This document shows positions 1 through 11,475 of a stretch of 64,000 nucleotides of DNA, piece by piece; the stretch's first letter is position 1, and each line of letters opens with the position of its first letter. Origin of the DNA: Phocoena phocoena (taxonomy: Eukaryota; Chordata; Mammalia; Artiodactyla; Phocoenidae); assembly GCF_963924675.1 (NCBI RefSeq), contig NC_089224.1:67441464-67505463 (forward strand), given 5' to 3'. The notes beneath the pieces are model-generated. The model had not been told where the DNA came from. It searched no databases and saw only the letters and a program-made list of their open reading frames with translations. Made by a program: the position numbers and the translations under genes.

Positions 1-459
1 TGCGAGTATCACGTTTGATAATGTTCCCAGTGGGTGATAAATGATGATATGAGAACAATCATCACACAAATAATATGAGCCTCTGATCTTCCTGACTGTT
101 GCTACCAAAGCTTGTAGGGTGTATAAGAAAAGTCAGGAATTACTTTCCATCTTAGTGGATTTAAAATCCCTTGAGATCAGTCACCCTGAAGTTGTTCCTT
201 TTCTTGAAGCTGTTACAAGATTCTGATGAGCAAAGGACACAGAAGCATATTTGCTTGATAACACTGAAATACTTTATATTGATTACTTAAAATGATTTTG
301 GGCTGACTGGTTAAGATAAATATTTATGAGCCTATGATACATCAGAGACTATGAATTGAATTACGTCATTAAGCAATTATGGTACTTAGAACTAAATGCT
401 CTTTGCAGAGACCTGAATGTCCTAGCATGGGTTTATGGTGGGAATTGGAGATAGATCTG
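1..459. other. Unique AT-rich sequence, nothing recognised
   Basis: No gene, RNA or repeat recognised on either strand. All frames are broken by stops. Confidence 0.5.
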
Positions 460-700
460 CTTATAGGGATCAGAGAAGGCTTCTCAGGGGAAGTGATATT
501 TGTATTGAACTTTGAAAGAGAAATATAAATTCATGACAGAAGTAAGGTTAGAGGACATTTCAGGCAGAGCAAACCACAGGAACAAGGAGTGAAGACAGCC
601 AAGTACACGGCATACTTATCGGTGACTAACAGCATAGGGTGTAGGGTGTGGGCACAGGTGGAGAGTGAATCAAGATATGGGTTTTCAGTTCTACAATGCA
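460..700 (+). repeat. Ancient mammalian interspersed repeat, family not named
   Basis: The text (an 'aggcttctcagggg...tgatattt' step, then 'catttcaggcagag', then a run of short purine-rich words) has the layout of an old, heavily diverged mammalian repeat. Related pieces occur at about 10665-10985, 27780-28515 and 31100-31330. I recognise the pattern but will not assign a family name without an alignment. Boundaries are approximate. Confidence 0.4.
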
Positions 701-921
701 GGTACATTCCAACTGTTAGAAATATTTAAATAATAAAGACACGCAAAATTTAGTAGATTTGTATTTGAGGAGCTGGTACATTATATGCAAGTCAAATGTT
801 CCTGTTCTTAAGTAAAAAGAAGGAAATGTAAGCAGTGAAGAGATAAGAATGTCACATCAAACCATTAGACCTGGAGCAAAGGTTAATTTTGTGTACATAA
901 TCAGGATCAGAGACTATGAAC

Positions 922-1133
922 TTTTTTTTTTTTTTTTTGCAGTACGCGGGCCTCTCACTGCTGTGGCCTCTCTCCCGTTGCGGAGCACAGGCTCCTGACG
1001 CGCAGGCTCAGCGGCCATGGCTCACGGGCCCAGCTGCTCCACGGCATGTGGGATCTTCCCGGACCGGGGCACAAACCCGTGTCCCCTGCATCGGCAGGCG
1101 GACTCTCAATCACTGCACCGCCAGGGAAGCCCC
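922..1133 (-). mobile_element. CHR-type SINE, short form, minus strand
   Basis: This is a tRNA-Glu-derived, pol III-type SINE read in reverse: a T17 tail (922-938), then the complement of the CCGCGTACTGC end, down to the reversed head CCAGGGAAGCCC at 1122-1133. A perfect 10-bp TSD, GACTATGAAC, flanks it at 912-921 and 1134-1143. It is the short form (about 212 bp), which lacks the CAACGAAGACCCAACACAGCC 3' block of the long copies. Such elements are mobilised in trans by L1. The reading frame across it is not a gene. Confidence 0.93.
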
Positions 1134-1143
1134 GACTATGAAC

Positions 1144-1925
1144 ATTTTCATGTGCATAAAATACATTCTATTACTGTTGAAATGTTTTGAGGGGCATGGC
1201 AGGTAGTTAAGAGAAAAACTGTATACATCCCTCCTCCAAGTCAGTGAACCATGGCCAGAATCTCAGCACCTGCACAGAGCAACAGAGCAGAATAATCTCA
1301 TTTAAAATAAAATGCTGCGTTTTCTCTGTAGGTTAGAACCACCTTCTAAAGGGCAAGACATCACTGGCCAGTGCACTGAGAGGGTGGGGCATGATGTCAA
1401 GAGAAGAAAGAGCTATTCTTTTATGTCTGAAGTGAATTTTCTAAAAATGAGAACATTTTTAGAAAATTTTCCTGCTTTTTAACAGCACGAAAAAGAACTG
1501 GAAAAATCAGAGTGAATGACATTCTATCTGGCAAACAAAGGGGAAAACACCCAACTGCTTCAGCAGGAATTCAACCTGACCTTTGAAACATTTATACAAT
1601 ACCTCAATAGGTATACTCCTGCCTGAAATTCTCTGTGGGTTTTGGTTCCTATAAATGGTCGGGGTCAAAAGTACAGCCTCCTTTTGATGACAGAATAGAG
1701 AGTTTGGGCTAATTCAGAGACGCTCACATTTTATGCTTAAATCTCTGGATCAATTTTGTTCTATTACTCAACAGAGTCGAATAAATACACGTCACATCTT
1801 TGATGCATTTGCACAGTATGACCATCAAGAGTCAAAGTCGAAAGTCTTAGTCTAACTCGTTCTCTTTAGTATTACAATTTTTCAGGGCCAATTCAGTTTT
1901 TCAAAGTGTACTTTTGTTCAACACA
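1144..1925. other. Unique sequence with one perfect hairpin
   Basis: No gene or repeat family recognised. It holds the 15-bp perfect inverted repeat listed separately at 1435-1468. Confidence 0.5.
1435..1468. repeat. Perfect 15-bp inverted repeat, 4-nt loop
   Basis: The left arm AATTTTCTAAAAATG (1435-1449) and the right arm CATTTTTAGAAAATT (1454-1468) are exact reverse complements around an AGAA loop. The arms are AT-rich, so the stem is only moderately stable. It is too short for a microRNA precursor. Confidence 0.8.
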
Positions 1926-2221
1926 TACTCATGTGATTTGGTTATTCCTCTGCTTAAAACCTGCCAACAATTTCTCCCCACATTCAGAATATATTCCAAA
2001 CCCCTGTAAGGTCCTATGTAATCTGGCCCTTGTTCTTTGGACTCATCTTATGCAACTCTCCCATTTACTCAATCTAGCCTTGTATCTATTCCTTGAAAAT
2101 ACCAAGTATTCTCTGCCTCAGTGTCATACGAACTGTTGCTCCTGCCAGCTGGAATGCCCTCCCCCTGAGCATTCGTCTAACAGATTTTTTCTAATTATTC
2201 TGGCCTGAGTTCAGCTATCCC
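1926..2221 (+). mobile_element. L2 LINE fragment, upstream piece
   Basis: The stretch 'cctctgcttaaaacctgcca...cattcagaatatattccaaacccctgtaaggtcc...atctggccct', followed by 'ctgccagctggaatgccctccccctga', is the characteristic 3' ORF2 end of L2, in plus orientation. The same element resumes after the LTR at about 2701. It is old and inactive, and the 100-aa frame here is a chance opening in L2 sequence. Confidence 0.8.
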
Positions 2222-2700
2222 TTCCTGTGGTAACCAACATCCAAAATGTCCCCCCACCCCACAAATGATCCTCACATCCTGGTATTCACACCTTTATAGC
2301 ATTAAACTGTGTGACCAACAGCACAGAAAGTGGTATCATGCGACTTCCAAGGCTAAGAAATATATCGCTACTCTGCTTTGCCCTCTTGGATCATTTGTTT
2401 GGGGAAAATCAGTCAACATGTCACAAGAACACTCATGTGCTCTTATGGAAGGATCCACAGGGGAAGGAACTGAGGCCTCCTGCCAACAGTAGTGGGAGTG
2501 AGCTATCTTGGAAGCAGATTCTCTAGCCCCAGTCAAGTTTTCAGATGGTTGCAATCTCCTAAGAGACCCTGAGATAGAACTACCCATTTTAGTCATCACT
2601 GAATTCCTGTCTAACAAAAATCATGTGATACAATAAATGTTTTTAAGCTATTAGATGTGGGGTGATATGTTACACAGCAATAATAACTATTATGTCTTCT
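2222..2700 (+). mobile_element. MaLR/ERVL-like LTR inserted in L2
   Basis: The segment has the internal layout of a mammalian MaLR-type LTR: 'aactgaggcctcctgccaacag', 'gtgagctatcttggaagcagattctc', 'agagaccctgag', an ATACAATAAATGTTTTTAAGC polyadenylation region and a 'tgttacacagcaataataacta' end. No internal retroviral genes are present, so it is a solo LTR or fragment. A related copy lies at about 60500-61240. It splits the L2 around it. No clean TSD was found, and the exact subfamily is uncertain. Confidence 0.65.
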
Positions 2701-3105
2701 CATATAGGTCTCCCCTGACATATAATCCAAGACTCTACACATTATAAGACCCTGTCACATTTTATGAAATTACTCCATTTTATTTTCTTTCTTCCACTTA
2801 TCTATAGTTTATTGTCTTGTTCATTTTTATTTTGTTTAGTGTTTGTCTCCCCATCACTGGAATGTAAGGGTTTTTTTTTTTGGGTGGGTGGGGGCACGCC
2901 ACGCAGCATGAGGGATCTTAGTTCCCCTACTAGGGGTCGAACCTACGCCCCCTGCACTGGAAGCGGGAGTCTTAACCACTGGACCACCAGGGAAGTCCTG
3001 GAATGTAAGCTTCTTGAAGGCAGAAACTTTATCTGCCCGATTTACCAATGTTTATGCCAAGAATTGGGTCAACTAGAGTAGATGCTCCATAGATACCTGT
3101 GGAGA
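2701..3105 (+). mobile_element. L2 LINE 3' end, downstream piece
   Basis: L2 continues ('ggtctcccctgac', 'tttattgtcttgttc', 'tgtctccccatcactggaatgtaag'), is broken by the SINE at 2869-2997, and ends with 'cttcttgaaggcagaaactttatctg' and 'agtagatgctcc'. It is collinear with the upstream piece, which supports one ancestral L2 of roughly 0.6 kb net before the insertions. Confidence 0.75.
2869..2997 (-). mobile_element. CHR-related tRNA SINE (older, GGACTTCCC-type head), minus strand
   Basis: Reversed order: a T-run (2871-2881), a G-rich stretch, then 'gggatcttagttcccctac', 'ggtcgaacctacgccccctgc', 'gtcttaaccactggaccaccagggaagtc'. The head differs from the GGGCTTCCC copies in this window and matches the older CHR-1-like type shared with hippos and ruminants. 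A perfect 12-bp TSD, CTGGAATGTAAG, lies at 2857-2868 and 2998-3009. It sits inside the L2 3' end. Confidence 0.88.
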
Positions 3106-6100
3106 GAATAACTTACCCCTCTGTGAAAATTTGATTTCACTTTTTTCTCCAAAGGCATATAAGAGGTTGGTGAGTTGAATCCTTCTCCCAACCTATGTGG
3201 TGGCTCAGATTCCAACCAAGAGTGAGAAGTATTTGAACCCAGCCAAGAAGAGGAACCAGGGGCTCAGTTACCCCTCGAGCAAAACTGCACGTTCTGAACT
3301 GCAGAAAGGGTAAAATTTTTTGTTTTGTCTTATTTTGTGTGATAGCCACTATTTAGGGAAGATTTTAGGGCAGAGAATATGGAGATCTAGTAGAAATGTA
3401 CATGATGTAGAGAAGAAGGTTTTTTTTAAGCAAGAACCAACTGGGGAAAATATTAGAGGACCAGAGTTAAGGTAGAAGAGATGATCATCAGAAAAAAAAA
3501 GAAAAAAGGAAAAAGAAAAATATGATGAGGTGGAAAACAAGTCAAACAAATGTAATAGAGGTAATCTTTTGGCTGTCTTTAGACCTTCTAAAAGATTTGT
3601 ACCCAAGTTGTCCAAAGCAGTTTCAAAGAGGCAAGGCAGGGAAAACTGCTCTATATCCAGCCACTTTCTCTGTTAAATAAAACATCCTTTTTTAAACTTC
3701 TACATAATATGTATATGATTTAAGACTTCACCAGTAGGTAGTAGGTGTGGCATATACAATTCCACGACCAAAAATAGGGGTAAAAGATCTACACACATCC
3801 AGCATGCATGCACATGCAAATAGCATGTACTTTCATGTGGTTTTCCCCAAACTTTCAGTGGAGAAAACTAGATCTGTTTCTTGGCTTCATTTTAGAAAGC
3901 GCTTTCAGCCTCTCTGGTTTAGTCCTGCCATCTGTACAAAGTCACAGCCACAGAACGTGTCTATTTAATCAGAGCTCTCAAAAATGAAGCAACATTATAC
4001 CCCCCTCACACCCTCACATACTTGCAATGCATTCCTGTGTGTGTGACTTCCCAATCGTGCTGCAGTGGGAAGTATAATGGCATTCGGGTACCTACAAAGA
4101 CACAAACCATCCAGTGTGTCTAATTCCAATCAAAATTTTAAGAGGAAATAAAATACAGTTCTCCTAAATTTGATGTGCAGAGTATTTTCCATGTAGTTAA
4201 GAGAGAAATTTTGCAGGGAGTGGAGCTATTGGAGTTTTGAATAAACATATTAACCCTATAATTTACAATAAGTGCTAGTAATAAAATGAGTCCCAGTTGA
4301 CAAGTATAAAAAAGTATGAGTATTTTTCCCTTTTTCCTACCTAAGAACAAAATTGACAAAGAATTTCCCTATATTCAAAATTATTAAGCCTATTTTAGTT
4401 CCAAAACTTAACTACTGAATTAAGAGAATCACAGCTGGAAAGGGTCTCTTATCTTTTGACTTAATATATTTTCTGGATTTCTCCACCATGGATGCAACTT
4501 AGCACCAGCTTATCATGGTCATGGGTAAAGGAAATGTAGGTCATTCTTACAACAAGGAAAAGGAGAGTGGGCTTCTGAGAGACCATGATAAGTGAGGAAC
4601 ACAAGTTCCACTTAAGAGGCAGAAGAAGAGTGTCTGGTTGTGGAAAAAACAAAAGCAAAAGTTAAAAATAAAATAAAAGAATCAGAAGGGGCTCCCAGAG
4701 GGACCTGGTTTGATTTGGAAAATGACTAAACAGGCAAACACACCTCTCAATGGGAGATGTCACTATTGTCTCCAGGAGCCCTAGAAACGAAGTCCCAAAC
4801 ACACTGAGTCATTTTTCCACTTGATGAAGAGTAACAGAAGCTGTCTCCTTCAATCAAAAGACATCAGAGAAAGGAGTGAACAGGAGTGTGATGGGAGGAG
4901 GAAAAGGATAAAGATCTATTCATTCTCTATCCCTGGGGGGCCAAACTAGTGGCTCTCATCCGTTGTCTTATGAAGAGCAGACCTGTACCACTTATCCCAG
5001 CCTTGTTTTGCCAGCTGGATCATCTGAGACATAATTTTGGGTAACAGAGGGAATACCTTTTAATTCACAACTTAGAAAGCTAAGAGCTGTGCTTCAAAGG
5101 AATCTTGGCAAATGAACCCTGCAGGTAGTAAACTGAATGAGAGAGCATCCTATTCAAACAGTGCCTGGGTATGGATGAGAAGTGTTTGATTTTTCTCTCT
5201 CTCTCTTTTTTAATTTTCAGTGATGAAGACATCAAGAAAGTAGAAGTGGCATAGAAAGAAACTGACATTTCTAAAAGGTGATTACAACTTCACACAGTTA
5301 GATTCTAAACAATAACAAAAAAATTTTAAGTTAAAAATACAAAACCTTGTACACTGATGTAAGGGGTAAAATAATGAAAGTCTATTTGGCAATATAGTGC
5401 ACAAAGCCCAAATAAGCCAATATGTACTAACCACTTTTCCTAGAGAAATACCAAGTATTTACGTACTTATGTATTAGCTCATTTATTAATTTACTAACTC
5501 ATCCATGTATTTATTCATTCAATAAGTACTTAAGGAGCTTGGGAAGTACAAAAATGAAACAGACTCAGAAGTGTATAATGTAATGAAAAGATTAAATGCA
5601 CCTGTATCCAGCAGACCAAGCTCACATGCTTGGTCTACTTGGTTAGACTTTATTCCTCAAGTCTAATGCTGTGAAATTAGCCCATTTGTAATAGGAATCA
5701 TACAAGTTTAAAATTTCATATTATATATTTTATATGATCATCTATTATAGAGTCATAGTATTTATTCATAATTATGCTCTATGTAGAGAGAGCTCAGATG
5801 TACATTTCTAGGAAAGCAAAGAGTCAGGATCTAAAAAATTTACATGAATTTATAAGATAGAAATGATATTGAAGCATGTTTAATTCCCTAACAATAATTT
5901 TACATGACCACAATCTTAAAGTTAAAAGGGAAAAATCAAAATCTGACTTGTTCTATGTCCCCCTTCACCATCAGAGACATGTTCAGTTCCATCTATACAG
6001 TCCTTCAACAGTGGTTACTAGAGCAAAGCCACAATCACTGCACTGTGGTATTGACAACAAACATGACAACACGTTATCAGAAGAAAGGAAGGACCGCCCT

Positions 6101-6383
6101 GCCATCTGACTTCTCACCACCAATCCTGTTTTCCTGTCTTCTATTCCCTTTCATCTCTTATCACAGGAACAGGGAGATAGCATTGGCAAGCCAAGTTGAT
6201 ATCAATAAATGATAACTTGATAAAGTATCACTATGCCTTGCATTTTTCCCTGTTAGCATTGTCATTAGGATGTCAGTAAAGTTATACATTAAAAGTTTAC
6301 AATATCAAAAGGAAGACTTTATGTAATTCTGGGAACTTTACAATGTTTACTATTAATCTACTCTCTAAAGTGCCAATTAAGCA
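3106..6383. other. Unique AT-rich sequence
   Basis: No gene or confident repeat in about 3.3 kb. Minor content: an A/G-rich run at 3489-3530, a short CT run near 5193-5210 and an 8-bp hairpin at 5613-5636. The small open frames have no recognisable protein features. Confidence 0.45.
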
Positions 6384-6856
6384 TGTTGTGCCCATAATGG
6401 ATTTGGAACTCTTGGGGGAGATGATGAATCTCTAAAAAAACATTTCAAGTTTCTGCATCTTTTTCATGTTTGTGCCCAGAGCAAAGCCTGGCTTACTCTG
6501 CCCAAGAGGCACGTCCACTAGCCACGATGAAACGTTTTCTAGGCCAACCAGCATCCCAGTTATAGCCTACACATTGTTCCCCGAGATGCTCCCCACTGAG
6601 TTAACCTGTGTGTCTCAACTCTAGTTCCTGACAATATAGGATATGCCATCTCTTATCTCTGAGCAATTGTGTAAGAATAACACATGCCCATGGCTACAAT
6701 CGACATATTTCTTCATCTGTAACCAATGGTTTCTGTATAATGTTCATTCTCTCCTTCCCTGGAGCTGTGAATAAACTATCTCCCTTGTCCATATTCACCC
6801 AAGCAACAGGCTGCTCCTGTGACTCAGGGCACTTTCACTGAGACAGGGGTGTGTCA
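6384..6856 (+). mobile_element. Probable solo LTR (ERV class I-like)
   Basis: The segment starts TGTTGTGCCC and ends GGTGTGTCA. It carries GAATAAAC (polyadenylation-like) about 85 bp before the end, followed by a U5-like 'ggctgctcctgtgactcagg'. The flanking 4-mers are AGCA (6380-6383) and ACCA (6857-6860), an imperfect candidate TSD. No internal genes were seen and CpGs are mostly decayed, so it would be old. This is inferred from architecture, not from a recognised family consensus. Confidence 0.45.
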
Positions 6857-6860
6857 ACCA

Positions 6861-7809
6861 GAGGTGCTCCTAGATTTGCTATGCCTGGGGTTGACTTCTA
6901 AAGCCTCCAAGTGGATTTCAGGAGGATGAATGTCTACTACACATAAAGCCTTCTTTATGTCAGGACCAGCACCATGTATTCTGTTTTTATTTGGGATGGA
7001 ACTGAGTGGTTTTACTGAGTGAGACTTCAGAGGCTCTGGTTTTTTTTCTTTTTTTTAGAATGAGACATTTGTGTAGTACAATTATCCTGTTTTTTTTTCT
7101 ATCACTTACACTTACCTAGTAAAGTACTGGTAAAAGAGCAACCAGGACCCTCATATACTTATTGGGACAGTTAAATGGAACTGCAAGCACCCTGTCACCT
7201 TCCTTCCTCCAGGAAATGCTGCAATGACTAGTTAATCTGTCACCCACTGTGTTGCTCTCTAATAGGGAGAATTTTTGCAAAGGAATTCCTTAAGAAATTG
7301 TCCACTGAGAGAGCTGGAAAATGCTCTGACGATATTTTCCTCACTGGAAAAAGTGTCATTTTCTTGAATCTATTCACTATGTAGTGGGAATGTACCTTAG
7401 TCTACAAACTTAGATGTACAAGAAATAACATCATTTTATTTTTCTCTGATAGAAATTAATTTTTACTTTAAGGTCCTAATATGCTTTGTGGAAGAAATAT
7501 AAATTTAAGCTGGCATTCTCTCCTTTGCCTCCAGTGATTTATCTCAACTTAGGGGCCTACACAATATTAAGATCTAGCGCAGACAGAGAGAGCCCATCTG
7601 ATTCTCAATGTTGAAATACTGAAAGTATCTCTTGAGTTTGCAAAGAAAGGCAAAGATGCATGTTATCACCCCTTCTGTTTGTCCTTGTTCTTAAGTTCTT
7701 AGCAGTAAGGCAAGGAAAAAATAAAGGCATAAGAATTAGAAAAGGAAAAACAAAATTATCTTTATTCACCATGATATGATAATGGTTGTAGACAATAAAA
7801 AAAAGATTC
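6861..7809. other. Unique sequence
   Basis: No gene or repeat family recognised. It contains several T-runs (about 7040-7095) and is otherwise AT-rich. Confidence 0.45.
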
Positions 7810-9510
7810 AAACAACAAATTACTGACTTTTAACACACTTAGCAAAATTACTGGATATAAAAATCAGTGCACACAAACAAACTTGAATTTCTATTCACTG
7901 GCAACAAAATTTAGAAAATGACAACTTAAAAATAAGTCACCACTTAGAGTAGCATAAAAAATCACATGCAAAATCTCTATGGTGAAATTATAATATTTTA
8001 TTGAAAGACATGAAAGAATAATTTTAAAAGTAGAAATATTATATTAACAGACTGGAATACTCAGTATTGCAAAAATATTATTTGATCAAAAATTTATCTA
8101 TAAATTCAATTCCAATCAAAATCTCAACTTTGGGTGTGTGTGTGTGTGTGTGTGTGTTTTATATGTGACACTTGAAAAACTGATTCTAAAATATATAAGG
8201 AACTTCAAGGTTCCAATAATTGCTAATATACTAATGAAGAAGAGGAATAGTATCATGGGACTTGACTACCAGATACTAAATTTTATTATAAAGCCATATT
8301 AATAAAGGTAGTCAAGTATTGGAACAGGGATTAACAAATAGAGCAACCAACCAAAATAGAGAGCCTGGAAATACAATGATGACTGCACAGTCAAAATATA
8401 TGACTGAGATTATAATACAGATCAGTGGAGAAAGAATGAACTTTTTAAAATAAATTGTACTGGGACAACTGACTACATATGTGGGAAGAAAAAAAATCCC
8501 CTTCTAGGCCATACAGATAAATCAATTCCTGATGAATTAAGCACTTAAATGTAAAAGACAAGATTTTAGAAGTAATTTAGGAAAGATTTATTTTTTCTTT
8601 ACCTTAGGAGATAGAAAATTATTCCTTAAACAAGGCACAGAATGGGCAAATTATGAAGGGAAAAAATTGGTAAATACAATTATATTTTTAAAAGAAATAC
8701 AAGATTTAATTAATATAAAATATATATAAATATATAAATATAAGAATAAAATAATGTAAATAAATATACAAGCTATAAATTTGGATAAGACACTTAAAAC
8801 ACGTAATCAAAGGGTTACTATGCAGTGTATATAAAGAACTCTATGAATTAATAAGACAAAGTCAAACAACACTATTGAAAAATGGGAAAGAGGAATGAAC
8901 ATGAATTCAAAATAGAAGAAACAAATGGCCCCAAAGCGTACTGAAAGATATTAACCTTTTCAATAATCAAGGGAGTGTAAATTAAAAGCACAATGAGATA
9001 CAATTCATGCCCACAAGGTTGGCAAAAATGTAAATGTAGGGTAATACTAAGTGTTGCCATGAATATACACAGAGGATTCTCATCCATTGAAACTAGGTAC
9101 GATAATGGGTAAAACTACTTTGGAAAATCATGTAGGAAAGTTGAACTTGTTGCCTAGCCTATGATTCAGAAAATTCATTAGTAGGTATTTACCCTGGAAA
9201 AAATTCTCACACATGTGCACCAGGAATTACGTATATTTACAATTATGCTGCTTGAAATAGCAATAAAACTGGAAAACCCCTGTGTTCCTCAAAAGAAAAT
9301 GGAAAAATAGTTGTGATATATCCATACTATGAAATACTATGTTGCCATGAAAAAGAAAGAATGTAAGTTGCATTCATCAAATAGATAAATTTCAAAAATA
9401 TAATGTTGACTGATAGAATCAAATCACCTAAAACTTCATGTGGTATGATTTTATTGTAATTACCTAAATTACAAAACCAGATAACTAAATAATATAATAT
9501 GTCAGAATTC
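7810..9510 (+). mobile_element. Old L1 fragment, ORF2 3' half
   Basis: The order of words follows L1 ORF2 in sense: 'ggatataaaaatcagtgcaca', 'caattccaatcaaaatctc', 'ggtagtcaagtattgg', 'aaagaactctatgaattaataagac', 'gcacaatgagatac', 'ggttggcaaaaatgt', 'actttggaaaatcatg', 'atagcaataaaactgg', 'ccatactatgaaatactatg'. All frames are riddled with stops. A (TG)n microsatellite has grown inside it. Boundaries are approximate, and no TSD was found. Confidence 0.75.
8133..8157. repeat. (TG)n microsatellite
   Basis: About 12 uninterrupted TG units inside the old L1. Likely length-polymorphic. Confidence 0.95.
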
Positions 9511-9780
9511 CTAGAAAGGTTGTTTTCTAAAAGTTATCAAGAAAAGGGAATAATTAACACAATAGTATTCAGGATAATGACCCTCCCCACAAAGGCCTGC
9601 ACAGAAAAAAGATGAGAGTAAGATGGAAATGGTAAATAAATTTCTTGCTTTGAGTAAAGTATATAGAGATATGCATTTTTTTATTGATTTAAACTTCATG
9701 TTTTCCTGTGCCTTTTCATATGTAGTCATTATTCCTCAATAACAAACTTTAAAAATTTTTGCCTTCTAAAAAGAGTTTAT

Positions 9781-9851
9781 TTGTAAAGCAATTATACTGC
9801 AATAAAGATGTGAAAAAATTAATTAAAATAAAATTAAAATAAATAAATAAA
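9781..9851 (+). mobile_element. 71-bp extreme 5'-truncated L1 insertion
   Basis: The insert begins TTGTAAAGCAATTATACTGC and continues AATAAAGATGTG plus an A-rich (TAAA)n tail. This is the last part of the cetartiodactyl-type L1 3' UTR. A perfect 14-bp TSD, TAAAAAGAGTTTAT, flanks it at 9767-9780 and 9852-9865. Everything upstream of the terminal 3' UTR was lost on insertion. Confidence 0.85.
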
Positions 9852-10061
9852 TAAAAAGAGTTTATGATTAACTATTTATACTTGATGTAAAAGACAACAT
9901 TTATGAGAGGAAAGTTTTGGAAAAGTTAGTGTGATAAATCAAAGTAGCATGAGTGGAGTTGGTGATTTTTTTTTTTTTCACACAGGCTTCAAAAAGAAAG
10001 ATGTGGTCAGCAAAGAACAGTACAAAGTGGGAAATTCTTAAGTCTATGAATGAGGTTAATG

Positions 10062-10197
10062 GCCTACAATATGTTTATGATCAGGTAAAATGCAGAGCAT
10101 CTCCCCAAATAGAAAATGCCTACAGTCCAGCCTACAATATGTTTATGATCAGGTAAAATGCAGAGCATCTCCCCAAATAGAAAATGCCTACAGTCCA
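10062..10197. repeat. Perfect 68-bp tandem duplication (2 copies)
   Basis: Unit 1 (10062-10129) and unit 2 (10130-10197) begin GCCTACAATATG and are identical base for base. A third copy starts with only GCCT. The frame through it repeats the same residues and is not a gene. Confidence 0.97.
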
Positions 10198-10664
10198 GCC
10201 TGAATACAATGATATGACTCTTCTAATTACATTTTTTTCAACAAACATCTAGCCTATATTTAAGTAAAATGAAGAGTAAAATATTCAAATAGGAAAACAC
10301 TTCATCATGGTGTAATACACATGCACATGAAATAGTTAAACATTGCACTCAACAGATGGGTTTCAGGAAAAGGATGTAGAGACAAGATCAGAGACTAGAA
10401 ATGTAAGGAAGGAGGTTATTTTGAAAATATAAAAAGGAAAATAAATTAGAAGGAAAGAAAAAGGAAGAGAGATCTAATTAGAAAGAGTGTAGGATCACAA
10501 TGCAATTCAGCACATTTTGTTCTCATGGTCCTATTACGTGTATCAGTGCTGCGCTGAAAAGGCTACTTGTGTGTATATCACGTCAGCTATAAAAATAACG
10601 ACTCTATTCCTTGATCCGTGGGAAACTCCTGCTCAAGTAGTTTAATTCAGGTAAAAGGAAAATT
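10198..10664. other. Unique sequence with a purine-rich run
   Basis: Nothing recognised. About 10380-10480 is A/G-rich. Confidence 0.45.
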
Positions 10665-10985
10665 AATTGGAAATTTATTATGAGGCAACCAGTATCTTAG
10701 ATCCTAGGACTTGGAAGTAAACAAAATGTGGTCACAGATTGGAGGTGGAGAAATCAACAAGTAAATTTCAGGGGAGAAGGATATACATAGTCCCACCAAA
10801 GCACAGAACATTAGCACCAAACCAAGCTAAGGGGGTCAGAGGAGGCTTCCCAGAGGGGGCAACTCCTAAGCTGAAGTTAAACAGGGTTAAGGAAGGGTAT
10901 GAACACCACTGTATTAGAACAAAAGCAAAAGGCACCAAATCAGATAAAAGCAGTCCATGTTAGAAGAGAGAGTTTTTAACACACT
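10665..10985 (+). repeat. Ancient mammalian interspersed repeat, same unnamed family
   Basis: 'gtaaacaaaatgtggtcacag', 'gtcagaggaggcttcccagagg' and 'gctgaagttaaacaggg' follow the order seen in the copy at 27780-28515. It is highly diverged and family assignment is left open. Confidence 0.4.
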
Positions 10986-11169
10986 AAGGAGTAATAATGT
11001 ACTTATTTTCAAAAAAACACAATTTTTAAAGGTTATTAGGCATGAGGAAAAAAGTACATATGAAACAATATAATCTGGGGTGAGTACAAACTCTAAGTCA
11101 TAAGCTATTTAGGTTGAACCATTTGTAATTTCTACATTATTTTTTAACCATGTTTGAAGTACAGAAACA

Positions 11170-11475
11170 GCAACAGCATATGGTTCAACTTGATATAAAT
11201 AGACAGATCTGACCAGAAATAAGAACCTGGAAACATATACAACAAGAGCATTAATGATTACATACTAACATATCCATATGTGACATATATAGAAATCTTA
11301 CTTATCAATAAGAAAAGTAAAGCCTCAAAAGAAAAACGGCTAAGAGACAAGAAGAAGCTATGCACAACAAGTAAACCTAGATAGTTCATCTCAATAGTAA
11401 TCAAAGAAATGCAAGTTAAAACAGTAAGATGCTACTTTTTGGACATCAGATTGGCAAAGATTACACTTATTTCTC
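11170..11475 (+). mobile_element. Old L1 fragment
   Basis: 'ccagaaataagaacctggaaac...' leads into 'catctcaatagtaatcaaagaaatgcaagttaaaac' and 'acatcagattggcaaagatta'. This is the L1 ORF2 3' region also seen at 7810-9510 and 25000-27070. Short and heavily mutated. Confidence 0.6.

Noticed and set aside
2871..2896. G-quadruplex (GGGTGGGTGGGGG)
   Set aside because: Only three separate G-runs in a short SINE tail region. The case is weak.
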